From: Pseudomonas sp. Irchel 3A7
Lineage (GTDB): Bacteria > Pseudomonadota > Gammaproteobacteria > Pseudomonadales > Pseudomonadaceae
Assembly: GCF_900187565.1 (NCBI RefSeq)
Contig: NZ_FYED01000007.1
Span: 1 to 64,000, forward strand
Reading direction: 5' to 3'
DNA length: 64,000 nt
The position numbers and the translations under genes are program-made. Below are positions 1-8,119 of this stretch, piece after piece. The notes below the pieces were generated by a model, which saw only the letters and a program-made list of their open reading frames with translations, did not search any database and was not told the origin of the DNA. Positions within the stretch are counted from its first letter, which is position 1, and every line of letters starts with the position of its first letter.

Positions 1-50
1 GTAGGAACGGCGTTGTGGCTGCATGAAAGACCCGCTTAAAAGGCTAGAAA

Positions 51-80
51 TGGTGTCCACTTAAATTTAAGTGCACACCA
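51..80. repeat. Near-perfect loop-less palindrome, 15-nt arms
   Basis: Two 15-nt arms (TGGTGTCCACTTAAA and its reverse complement) meet without a loop and differ at one position. The centre is AT-rich and no T-tract follows. It lies just downstream of the small ORF that ends at 93. A protein-binding site or an old element end fits better than a rho-independent terminator, but the function is not known. Confidence 0.5.
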
Positions 81-92
81 TGTCCTGCCTTT

Positions 93-218
93 TCAGGGCG
101 GGCTAGATGACTTTGCCGGACGCATACGTTTTTTGGTACCGTGGGCCACGCGCAAATAAAGCTCGATTTCCCGGCGCATCTCAGCCGCTGATGGATGCGG
201 TCCATTGAACCAACTCAC
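93..218 (-). CDS. Small 41-residue protein overlapping the ATPase stop codon
   Basis: A GTG start at 218 shares four bases (GTGA) with the stop of the upstream ATPase gene, the usual sign of translational coupling. The product is 41 residues: MSWFNGPHPSAAEMRREI at the N-terminus, then an amphipathic stretch and a basic tail ending KSSSPP. No ribosome-binding site is obvious, which also suits coupling. No domain was recognised. It could be a genuine small partner of the ATPase or the stump of a longer gene; the next bases hold only the palindrome at 51-80. Confidence 0.45.
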   Translation of the reverse strand: MSWFNGPHPSAAEMRREIELYLRVAHGTKKRMRPAKSSSPP

Positions 219-2665
219 AGGGTACTTTCCCGCTGAATCGCAACAAGCTCGTCAAGGGCTGCCCGAGTACGAGCAACCAGTTCTAAATCCTCTCGCGTAT
301 GCGAGAGACGCGCTGAATCCGCCCTCCGAATGATCTGATCCATCAGTTCCACTTCTTCGTAAAGCGATTGAACCGTCGGAAGCTCCGCCATTTGCGCTGG
401 TGACTGAGTGTTGAGCCGTTGAATCGCGAGCGACACCATTGCAGCGCACCGCTCGTGCACTTGCCGGTTATTCGCCGTGTAGGTCCGGAACCCATCGAAT
501 AACGCCGTTTCGACGGACTTACGCTGACGGAGGCTAAGCTCCGTCAGCGCATGCTGGCGTGCTACGAAACATTGGTCGTCGCGATGGGCCGCACTAGCGA
601 CAATTACAGGAGAATGCGTTGCTACAACAATCGAGCAACCTAGGCGTGTGCCAACTATTTCGAGCATCGCGGGAATGGCACGCTGCCAACTCACATGAAG
701 GCTCAGTTCTGGCTCATCAAGGAGTATCACCGTGCCCCTGGCACCATAGGTCGTCAGTTTGAGCGCTAAAGTCAGCAACTGCTGCTCACCTGAGCTCAAC
801 TCTCCAAAAGTCGTAATTGAGTTTTGAGACTCCTGTCTCATAAGACCCAACACGTACTTGTTCGGGTCCGCGTACTGAAAAATTTGCAGGTTCTCTTCTG
901 CGTTCTCGGTGAGCTGCTGCAGATCGGCATAACGATCTCTCTCATTAAACGAGTTCTTGAGATCGACTGGAACAAGATATCTACGCTCGCCGAAGCCGAG
1001 TTGCCTCACAACGGCGCTAAAAATGCCAAGCCTTGTGGCACTTACGTGGACCTCGCGAACCATCCGATCTATCTCCGCGGATGTGCGACCTAGAGAAATC
1101 CCAAGTTCCGACGTGCGCGCTCCGACGTAGACATATGACTGCCCCTCGCTCTTCGGGGGCTTGAAAGTAAATCTGTCGGTCAGTCCGAATGAGATACCCA
1201 CGACACGACGTTCCTGCTGCACAAGGCGATCTGCCAGATCTCCAAGCAGCATGCTTTTCCCCTCGCCATTGTTGCCAATAATGTATATGCACGAGCTCCG
1301 CTCCTGCCTGCGCAATAGGATCTCCATAACGGGCTCGCAGTTAAGAAGCGGCATTGCTCCTCTTCGGTTTTGGGATTTCTTCACATAGGCAGACGCAACG
1401 AGCTTGTATCCGCTGGCTTCGAGCTCGTCGGCTTGCACCCGTCGACAGATACCTTCCAAGTCCCTGTATCCGTCTTTGAAGTAGGCTTTCAGCATTGTTT
1501 CCGCATCTTCTGAAGTGGGTCGACCGTGCCTCACGGAAGCATCGGAAGGCCAGCCTACGTGTCTACGGAGCGATGCAATTGCTGCTACAAACGCCATCAA
1601 ACTATCGACGTCTCGAAGCTCACCTCTTCCAACCAATCCTTTGGTGTCCAGCATCAACACCTCGTCCCTGTTGAATGACTCCTCTGATAAAAGCCAGGCA
1701 GAAACTTCCTTGCGTGATTTATCACCACGTGCCGATGGCAAATCGATTACCGCGAGGAGTTGCCCAGTTCTAACAAGGTGCCCTCTCAATTCTTTGCGCC
1801 ATCCGCTGGCTGAGCGGTCTGCACCGGGGACTACGATCAGGCACGCCCCGAGAATCGGAAGCTCCTGAAGTAGGTAATCCAAAGCGTTAAGAGAGGTTTG
1901 GTGATCAGTTCTCTTATCAGAATTCGGGCGTTGCCCCGACGTCTTTCGATGAGGTTGATCGACCAACAAAAAACGGCGGGCAACGAACGATGAAAGATAT
2001 TCTTCGCGTGGTCGATCCGACACTTTGATATCGTGCAGATAGAGTCGTAGGCAAACGAACAAATTTAGTCGGGCCAGCACACCAATGCGCGCGGAAGTCG
2101 CTACATCGAGAATGGAACGCCTCAATACGGCAAATTCGCCCGTGGTCGTGAAATATTCCGAACTATCGAGAAAGGGTGCAGAAAGATGCGCTGCCAGTGC
2201 GGCTGCAGAGTCACCACTTCGGTAGGTAATCGCCGTTAGCCTACTGACGACGCGATGAAACACCTCGTCGAAGCAACTGAGCAGAAAATCTTGCCTTGAA
2301 CTCCAAGGTTTCTGAAGACTATCGAGTAGATCGACGATGGTTCGAAACTCATCGCAGGATCCGATCTCAGGTGAGGTGTCCACTCGGTCGGAAATACGTA
2401 GGTCTTCGACCATCGCATCCAACGCTCTCACCCACTTGCTGCGAAAGAAATCTTTATCCCTCTGCGCCTCCAAAGAACGCAAAGTGTCCAAAGCTTCCCG
2501 CATGGGACGATTCAGCCTCAACCCAGGCAACTCCGCCGCGCAAACCAAGCCCAGCACCATCAGAGCAAATTGCTCAAACTCCCCATCTCTGAGGCTGGAA
2601 GGGGCACGCCGCGAACGCAGAGCTTCCCAAAATTTGGCCGTTAATACGGCCCGCTCATCAATCAT
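215..2665 (-). CDS. Degenerate HsdM-like domain fused to an ABC/AAA-type ATPase
   Basis: An 816-residue protein. The C-terminal half is a RecF/OLD-like P-loop ATPase: Walker A GNNGEGKS (464-471), signature LSSGEQQ, Walker B TVILLDEPELSLH and the switch ATHSP. No TOPRIM domain follows. Residues 1-430 resemble type I methyltransferase subunit HsdM in outline: an N-terminal KFWEALR...LVCAAE helix region, a FTTTGEFAVL segment followed by ARLNLFV, a GACLIVVPGADRSASGWRKELR segment, AVIDLP, and a closing GYKLVASAYV. The catalytic NPP(F/Y) motif is replaced by VDQP, and the SAM-binding DPAxGSG stretch is missing. I infer a non-catalytic DNA- or protein-binding module feeding an ATPase, plausibly antiphage. 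The alternative is a plain AAA ATPase with an unrelated N-terminus. Confidence 0.7.
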   Translation of the reverse strand: MIDERAVLTAKFWEALRSRRAPSSLRDGEFEQFALMVLGLVCAAELPGLRLNRPMREALDTLRSLEAQRDKDFFRSKWVRALDAMVEDLRISDRVDTSPEIGSCDEFRTIVDLLDSLQKPWSSRQDFLLSCFDEVFHRVVSRLTAITYRSGDSAAALAAHLSAPFLDSSEYFTTTGEFAVLRRSILDVATSARIGVLARLNLFVCLRLYLHDIKVSDRPREEYLSSFVARRFLLVDQPHRKTSGQRPNSDKRTDHQTSLNALDYLLQELPILGACLIVVPGADRSASGWRKELRGHLVRTGQLLAVIDLPSARGDKSRKEVSAWLLSEESFNRDEVLMLDTKGLVGRGELRDVDSLMAFVAAIASLRRHVGWPSDASVRHGRPTSEDAETMLKAYFKDGYRDLEGICRRVQADELEASGYKLVASAYVKKSQNRRGAMPLLNCEPVMEILLRRQERSSCIYIIGNNGEGKSMLLGDLADRLVQQERRVVGISFGLTDRFTFKPPKSEGQSYVYVGARTSELGISLGRTSAEIDRMVREVHVSATRLGIFSAVVRQLGFGERRYLVPVDLKNSFNERDRYADLQQLTENAEENLQIFQYADPNKYVLGLMRQESQNSITTFGELSSGEQQLLTLALKLTTYGARGTVILLDEPELSLHVSWQRAIPAMLEIVGTRLGCSIVVATHSPVIVASAAHRDDQCFVARQHALTELSLRQRKSVETALFDGFRTYTANNRQVHERCAAMVSLAIQRLNTQSPAQMAELPTVQSLYEEVELMDQIIRRADSARLSHTREDLELVARTRAALDELVAIQRESTL

Positions 2666-2911
2666 TTTGAATCCCTTTAAAATGCTGGCGCGTTCCCGTG
2701 GGGCGGGTGTTGCTTAAACAAGGCAACGTTTACGAAGAAGTGGATTCCGCGGGGGGGATGGCTGATTTTCCCATAGCAGTGTCAATCATAAAACGCATGC
2801 CAAGTAATACCTGGGCCGACAACTCTGGATTGGCTTTCGCAGTCGCGCGCGCTCGATGTTCTCCTGACGCAAATTATCAAAGCTGAGCTATCCACTCAGG
2901 GAGCAGCTCAT

Positions 2912-3361
2912 CTAGCCGTGAAGGATACCATCAGCCTCATGTTGTGCGGCTAAGGCCACACGGGGCGCATCCGTGCTAAGCAAGTCCCGAGGACGTTTAC
3001 CTCCAAGCATTCCATTTGACGAAGCAAACCAGAATGCCAGCAACCAACCATCTTTGGTAGGAGTGAGAATTGAGAGTATCTCTTTCAATTCGGGATGAGG
3101 TCTGATGCCAAATTGCGTGGAGAATGCATAGCAGGGGAACAGACTACAGCCTTCGTGTTCGACCGAAAAAATTCGATTATCTACTTCCCACTCAACCAGG
3201 GCTGGAGCAAGAGTTTCAACGCGAGTTTTGAGATGCTGTGCAAGACGAGTAACAGGCAAGATGTCGCCGCAGCGTAAAATTTCAATCTTTGCTTGAGCAA
3301 GCATCTCATGCTCACGAGCGCGATTTCTGTCCCGGAGCTCATCTCTGTCCACTGCCACCAC
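2912..3361 (-). CDS. ParS/MbcA/Xre-type antitoxin-like protein, orphan
   Basis: A 149-residue protein. The C-terminal 50 residues (DGWLLAFWFASSNGMLGGK through ADGILHG) follow the pattern of the antitoxin toxin-binding domain once called DUF2384: a Trp, then an N..LGG.RP..LL core, then a helix ending in HG. The N-terminal half is charged and probably helical, with no clear helix-turn-helix. RES or MbcT-type toxins normally lie beside such genes, but none is visible here. The ATPase gene begins 246 bp downstream on the same strand. The domain assignment is by eye; a free-standing regulator is equally possible. Confidence 0.5.
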   Translation of the reverse strand: MVAVDRDELRDRNRAREHEMLAQAKIEILRCGDILPVTRLAQHLKTRVETLAPALVEWEVDNRIFSVEHEGCSLFPCYAFSTQFGIRPHPELKEILSILTPTKDGWLLAFWFASSNGMLGGKRPRDLLSTDAPRVALAAQHEADGILHG

Positions 3362-3665
3362 CTCGACTTGAGCTTTTTCCTAATCGTACTCTGCTTGCAG
3401 GTCGACGCAACGACGTGATCTCGCTATTCATCTGGTTCGACCTGGCTAGCCATTTAGCATTCGCTCTGACTCACGATGCAGCAGAATCGACCAGCACGCC
3501 GGTCTCCACAATCGGTAGAGAACGGACATAAGTGCACATTCACAGTACTAAATGAAGCTTACTCAGTCTGACATTCTCACCGGCACCAATGCGCGTAGAC
3601 ACATCGTTATCTAGGGCACCGCGTCTACCGATTGGCTGGGACACGCGCCTTCACAGGTCGCACGA

Positions 3666-3929
3666 TTAATCTTTGATCTCCGGGTTGTCAGTGTGTATGA
3701 GCGACACCTCAGCGTGCAGGATGTCGTAGTGCCAGCTAGGGTTATCGTCACAAATCACTTGCGCAGGAGAATCATCGGAAAAAAAGCCGCCGAAAATGGC
3801 GGCGAAAGAGCAAGTGCGCGTATAGAGCTCATTCCACAGCGTGACGACCTGCAGCCATCTAACGGGCTACCTTTGCCACACGGGCACCGAGGTGAAGTCT
3901 CCCTGGTATTGCGCTAGTTTTTCGTTCAT
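3666..3929 (-). pseudogene. Small gene interrupted by an in-frame amber codon
   Basis: An ATG at 3929 follows a good ribosome-binding site (GGGAG, 7-nt spacer) and opens 20 codons (MNEKLAQYQGDFTSVPVWQR). A TAG then interrupts, after which the same frame stays open for 66 more codons to a TAA at 3666. The downstream segment has a protein-like composition (for example SDDSPAQVICDDNPSWHYDI) but no start codon of its own near its beginning. Simplest reading: a recently inactivated gene. Amber readthrough or a sequencing error are alternatives. A terminator-like hairpin lies inside the second part. Family not recognised. Confidence 0.4.
3779..3806 (-). terminator. Terminator-like hairpin
   Basis: Read on the minus strand there is a GCCGCC / GGCGGC stem with a six-base loop (ATTTTC), followed by a run of seven T. 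This is a textbook rho-independent shape. It lies inside the amber-interrupted frame (3666-3929), so it either attenuates that transcript or is a coincidence of the coding sequence. Confidence 0.5.
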
Positions 3930-4384
3930 CGAGTGACTCCCACTGAATGAATTTTTGCAGAAAGTGTAAAGAGTTGCCAATTAAGCAACAGGGTTGGCTG
4001 CATGTCGCAACACAGAATGTAATGGCGAATTGGTTGAGTACCCGTGTTTCTCGGATCAATGGGAAACAGGTGTTTATCTGATGAAAACGAGGTTGACATA
4101 AAAACTGTCCGACACTCCAAATCACAAAAGCTAAACAAATTCGGATTAACCGTACCTTTGAAGCATTAAGTTCCAACAGCCAGCTTGAAAACTAAAGCAA
4201 CCAAACCTGCAACGACCTTACTTGATTTCGTTTTGAAACAGAGCAATTGACCAAGATATTTTCCATGAGCCGCCCCCAAAAGACAATCTACCCAAGAGGG
4301 CTATTTACATTTAGTCAACTTGAATTACGCCGCTTGTCATTTGTTGCACGCTATAAACTTGCTCACACTTACAAAAGGTTCTAC
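3930..4384. other. Gene-poor interval
   Basis: This AT-rich stretch separates the interrupted minus-strand gene from the rightward LysE-type gene, so it should hold both promoters. Open frames here lack protein-like composition, and I could not identify a specific promoter or operator. Confidence 0.4.
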
Positions 4385-5017
4385 ATGTTTGACATAGTTC
4401 AATTTCCAGTTTTCGCATTAGCGATCGTCGCACTCAACTTAACTCCAGGCCCCGACATTGCTTACATAGTCGGCCAGACTGTAGTCCACGGGCGCCGTGC
4501 CGGGATTCTGTCGGTCTTGGGAATTTCTTTAGGCGGGTGCGTGCATACGATTCTCTGCGCATTTGGATTAACAACGTTGATTACCGCGTCGCCCTGGGCC
4601 TTCACCGCCATCAAGTACGTTGGCGGGGTCTATCTGATCTATCTGGATGGAAAATTACTAATCGACAAAGCTACGAAAAGCAAAAGCGAGGTTTTTATTC
4701 CTCGCCTGACAAATAGCGCACTTGTGTTCAGGGGATTTTTAACCAACGCTTCAAATCCAAAGCTCCTCCTTTTTTTCATCACTTTCTTTCCGCAGTTCGT
4801 AAGGCCGGACAGCCCTAACAAAACGACTGCATTTATCGTACTGGGTGCAGTTTTTGTGGCACTGGGCTTTGTTCATGACTCGGGTGTTGCTTGGTTAGCA
4901 GGCAATGCGCTGAGCGCAGCGAGATTGGGCCGAGTCGGAAAATTCTGGATGAACCGGATAGTGGGCTTGATATTCATTGGACTCGGCGTGCAGTTGGTGC
5001 TTAGTTATCATTCATAA
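4385..5017 (+). CDS. LysE/RhtB-family amino-acid exporter
   Basis: A 210-residue hydrophobic protein of the usual LysE/RhtB length. The family opening is clear: a short N-terminal membrane helix leading to LNLTPGPDIAYIVGQT, then G...G..LG...G...H, and the central NASNPKLLLFFITFFPQF motif. About six membrane helices are expected. The ATG at 4385 is preferred over an upstream ATG at 4247 because it has AAAAGG at a good distance and gives the family N-terminus; the upstream extension is not hydrophobic. It acts in the inner membrane, exporting amino acids or analogues; the substrate cannot be told. It stands alone in the cargo region. Confidence 0.85.
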   Translation: MFDIVQFPVFALAIVALNLTPGPDIAYIVGQTVVHGRRAGILSVLGISLGGCVHTILCAFGLTTLITASPWAFTAIKYVGGVYLIYLDGKLLIDKATKSKSEVFIPRLTNSALVFRGFLTNASNPKLLLFFITFFPQFVRPDSPNKTTAFIVLGAVFVALGFVHDSGVAWLAGNALSAARLGRVGKFWMNRIVGLIFIGLGVQLVLSYHS

Positions 5018-5322
5018 GTAGAGGAACCCGATACCCGGAGGCGGAGGCCGACGCGGGCTGACACCGCTCCCGTCTACCTGATATGGGGATAGCAAGTTAA
5101 ATAAGCGAATCGACCACGCCGCGTAGTCTCCTCTCAAGTTATGGGAATAGTGAGCGATAGCCTGAACAGCGCCTATTTGACTTTAACCAAGCGGGCTCAA
5201 TGCCACAACTGAAGGCTGCGGAGCTCAGAAATTGCGTGGTAAATCGAGTAGCACCTCGACTTCCGCATTATCTTCGTGCGACTGCAGCCCTCCACATTCA
5301 TGCAATGGAATGTCACATCAAA

Positions 5323-6042
5323 ATGAAGCTTTACGAAAACATCACGATAGGTAATTTTCTCTTTGCGCTGGGCTACTTAATCCGAGACAAGCAGCCTAGA
5401 CGTCATCTGGCCGGCTCGATCAACCTACTGCAACAAACCCCCGCTGATGAGCTTCTAGGCGACGTCCTTCTCAAGTTCACTGGCGTAGTGCGCCTCATCG
5501 AGTTCAAGGCAGAGGGTGCTGACCTTACGAAAGAGCGCGGCAAACATGCCGCCTTGAAGGTAGCGCTGGAAGAGCTAGGGCTAGTAGGCGTATCAAAGGA
5601 CATACATTGGTTTGTCGAAACGAAGGCAACCGATCACACCTTGGGACTGAGAACCCTTCCCTATCTCGACGCCTTTCCGAGACCCCGCGGCCCGAAACTG
5701 CAGCGGCTTGACGGTTTCATCGATACCCTTGCTCAAGATATCGCAGAACAACGAGTGACCTATACGGGTGATCAGATAAAACAATACATGGCTTGGGTTA
5801 GGCACATTAACGCCGGTGGAGGCGAGGTAGGAAGTGGAGGACTGTTACTGGTGGCGGAGCCTGGGGGCTTGGTCCGCTTTGCCCCATTGGAAGACATGCT
5901 CGAGTTGAACATGCACGACCGTCACTGGATTAAGGAACGCATGCTTCAAATGGAAAGGGAAACTGAATTCAGGATGAAGCGTGAACAAGAAAAAGAATTG
6001 AAGCGCCAGAAATCGCAAACAAAAGGACACAGAATTGGGTAA
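5323..6042 (+). CDS. Unknown protein with possible PD-(D/E)XK nuclease core
   Basis: A 239-residue soluble protein from the ATG at 5323; an upstream in-frame ATG at 5200 would add 41 less convincing residues. An acidic residue in DELLGDVLLKF followed by the strand-like VVRLIEFKAEGADLTKE is what a PD-(D/E)XK nuclease core looks like (D...E-x-K), but the match is short. The C-terminus is a long charged helix rich in K, R, E and Q. The gene overlaps the next one by 8 bp, so the two products are probably made together. No neighbour is a relaxase or methyltransferase. Nuclease function is an inference. Confidence 0.45.
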   Translation: MKLYENITIGNFLFALGYLIRDKQPRRHLAGSINLLQQTPADELLGDVLLKFTGVVRLIEFKAEGADLTKERGKHAALKVALEELGLVGVSKDIHWFVETKATDHTLGLRTLPYLDAFPRPRGPKLQRLDGFIDTLAQDIAEQRVTYTGDQIKQYMAWVRHINAGGGEVGSGGLLLVAEPGGLVRFAPLEDMLELNMHDRHWIKERMLQMERETEFRMKREQEKELKRQKSQTKGHRIG

Positions 6043-6646
6043 TTCAACGCTTCATGATTTCGATCAGCAGATTCAAGCCCAACTTAACATCGTGACGAAG
6101 ATTTTGGCCGCCAGTGCCAAAAATCAAGACACGGCCGAAGCCGCGATGCAGGCATTGACCGGCCTGCAGCAGAGCCTCGAAGACGACCTTAATACTCACG
6201 CAAAAGCAGTGGCCAATAAGATTGATAATTCCGCCGACGCAATCGCTACCGAGGCCGCCAAACTGCTGCAGGAAAAATTCGTGACTGCGAATCATCAAGC
6301 CGTCGCTGCTGCTGAACGTTACGAACGGGCTGGGCGCATGCTGAGCTTAAAGGTATTTGGGGCAATGGTACTGTTTTTGGGATTTATTCTAGGTGCTGCC
6401 TGGTTGATGGTGACTCAGGTCATACCGACACCTGGAGAGCTACAAGCCCGGCGCAATGAGCTTGCCTCCATGGAGTTACAAGCTAAGAATCTGGAGCGGC
6501 GTGGCGCCCTTCTTGAATGGAGCACCTGCGGCGAAGGTAAGGAAGAAGTCCTCTGCTTTCGAACCAACACGCCGGATGAACGCTGGAACTCTAAAGATAA
6601 AACTCAGACCTTTGCTGTTCCTTACAAAGGCCCTCGCAGGTTTTAG
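6035..6646 (+). CDS. Coiled-coil, single-pass membrane protein
   Basis: A 203-residue protein starting with TTG at 6035; AAAGGA lies about 8 nt upstream and the start overlaps the preceding gene. Residues 1-100 are Gln/Ala-rich helix, likely coiled coil. A membrane segment lies near 104-128 (VFGAMVLFLGFILGAAWLMV). A second helix follows, then a C-terminal region with WSTCGEGKEEVLCFRT. The layout recalls MobB/MbeB-type accessory proteins of mobilisable elements, but no relaxase gene is present. Alternatively it is the membrane partner of the possible nuclease in a two-gene defence unit. Confidence 0.5.
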   Translation: MGNSTLHDFDQQIQAQLNIVTKILAASAKNQDTAEAAMQALTGLQQSLEDDLNTHAKAVANKIDNSADAIATEAAKLLQEKFVTANHQAVAAAERYERAGRMLSLKVFGAMVLFLGFILGAAWLMVTQVIPTPGELQARRNELASMELQAKNLERRGALLEWSTCGEGKEEVLCFRTNTPDERWNSKDKTQTFAVPYKGPRRF

Positions 6647-6779
6647 TTTTAATATCGGAACTAGGTGAAAATTTATCAAGCTGTGACCAGGTCGAGATTA
6701 TGCGCCACTTGCTGTTAAAGCGGCGTAGCGCATTCATAGCGCTTGATTGACTCCAGATTAGAGTTAGTAATCTGGGCAA

Positions 6780-7358
6780 TCAGGGATGAATTTTACCTAG
6801 CAACTCCTTTTGCACCCTGTTACGAGCCAACTGCTCCAATTTAGGTAATTCATCTGTATTACCAAAATATTTAGAACCAACGACGTCTGCATGTGCCGGA
6901 TTGCTTTGATAAGCAGTGTCATAAACATTGAACGCGCGGCTATTGCATCCCTTGAAAATAATGTTCCGGACGTCGTCGACGGTGAGGGTCACCACCCCCA
7001 TGAATGTCTTGCCTTTCTTCTTTGCATCAATTGCAACACACGTGGAAATGACCTGCGCCATTCCACCTTCCGCGACGGCGAGTCGCGTCACCGAAAGCCC
7101 TTGTGTAAAAGCTCGATCAAACACTTTATGAGTGACGTTGCCAGCCTTGTCCGAATGATGGGGATGGCTCGCACATGCCGCGATATTCTCCTCATTCTGA
7201 ACAGGGCTAGGTGAAAATCGGCTGATCGACACATGCTCACAAGTGCAGTTATTAGTGCAACTCAAAACAGCACTGAGGTGTTTTGCTAGTTGATCCACCC
7301 GAGGAACCTTTGTAGCAAAAACGGCTAGGCAACTCGGGCACGCAGCTGGTGTAGTCAT
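6780..7358 (-). CDS. Unknown Cys-rich protein, third gene of a three-gene operon
   Basis: A 192-residue protein, last of three overlapping leftward genes (its ATG overlaps the preceding stop by 4 bp). The N-terminal 75 residues hold CPSC, CTNNCTC and a C..HPHH segment that could bind metal. The C-terminal half contains DTAYQSNPAHADVVG, a NPAHA-type motif I associate with uncharacterised small proteins found next to partners like the gene before it. No enzymatic motif was recognised. Strict overlap of the three genes argues for one complex or pathway. Confidence 0.55.
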   Translation of the reverse strand: MTTPAACPSCLAVFATKVPRVDQLAKHLSAVLSCTNNCTCEHVSISRFSPSPVQNEENIAACASHPHHSDKAGNVTHKVFDRAFTQGLSVTRLAVAEGGMAQVISTCVAIDAKKKGKTFMGVVTLTVDDVRNIIFKGCNSRAFNVYDTAYQSNPAHADVVGSKYFGNTDELPKLEQLARNRVQKELLGKIHP

Positions 7359-8119
7359 CCGTGAAAATGCTTCTTCAAGTGTAGACTTAGCTCTTTGTCC
7401 AAAAACGTCGATGAGCTCACTCCGTCGGTGAGGAACTCACTTGCTTGGGAAACAAAAAACACATAATTCCCCGCACCATCAAAATCGGCAGAGATGTAGA
7501 GATCATCCTTTGCCCATACAACGGCGACCGAACCGTCGCCCCCCATCGCCAGGCTAGGCTCTTCAATGGAAGCGAGTCGGGAGAATGTTAAGAAACTGAC
7601 AACATCCTTGACCACACGAGGGGATGCCGGCAAGCCTCCACATCCGTCCCAGTTGACTTCCTCATTAGCGAACAATCGGATTCTTTCAAGCGCATAGCTG
7701 TAGTCAGGCAGATCAGCCTGCTCTGGTACAGAAGATGTAATTTGCGCATCGCCGTTTGCATTGATATAAGCCAGCAGGCTTTGAATCTCGACAGCATCAG
7801 GTGTTTGCTGAGTAATAAAAAGGCTAAACGCACGCGGAGTAGCCACATGCACCTTAGGTAAAAAATGACTCAGCAATGCGCTTTTCAACCCTGCAACGAT
7901 AAAAAAATCATCAGGGGCTGAATTATAAAAGTGTCCTAGCTGCGAATGCTTGTAAACTTCTTGTTGCCTTTCGAGTAGTTTCCGCCCCGCAGCAACGATG
8001 GTATCCATATAGATATTTTGAGAATCTTCACCGGGCCACTTAGGTGCTTGCGACGAAAAGCCGTTATCGCGCCTAAATCCATCCAGAGGTCTTATGAGAG
8101 TTGATTGTGCAGTAGTCAT
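7355..8119 (-). CDS. Unknown protein with NWDG-type domain, second gene of the operon
   Basis: A 254-residue protein. Residues about 150-225 carry EEVNWDGCGGLPASPRVVKD...DGSVAVVWAKDDLYISADFDG, a pattern (ENWDGYGA...P.....DGSV...W) that recurs in uncharacterised bacterial proteins. The N-terminal 120 residues look soluble and mixed alpha/beta. It overlaps both neighbours by 4 bp. No membrane segments and no nucleotide-binding motif were seen. Role unknown. Confidence 0.6.
   Translation of the reverse strand: MTTAQSTLIRPLDGFRRDNGFSSQAPKWPGEDSQNIYMDTIVAAGRKLLERQQEVYKHSQLGHFYNSAPDDFFIVAGLKSALLSHFLPKVHVATPRAFSLFITQQTPDAVEIQSLLAYINANGDAQITSSVPEQADLPDYSYALERIRLFANEEVNWDGCGGLPASPRVVKDVVSFLTFSRLASIEEPSLAMGGDGSVAVVWAKDDLYISADFDGAGNYVFFVSQASEFLTDGVSSSTFLDKELSLHLKKHFHG

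Noticed and set aside
2698..2886. Short rightward ORF upstream of the ATPase gene
   Set aside because: It has no good ribosome-binding site and lies in the likely promoter region of the leftward ATPase gene.
3859..4176. 105-codon leftward frame upstream of the interrupted gene
   Set aside because: Its composition is not protein-like and it overlaps, in another frame, the better-supported start with GGGAG at 3929.
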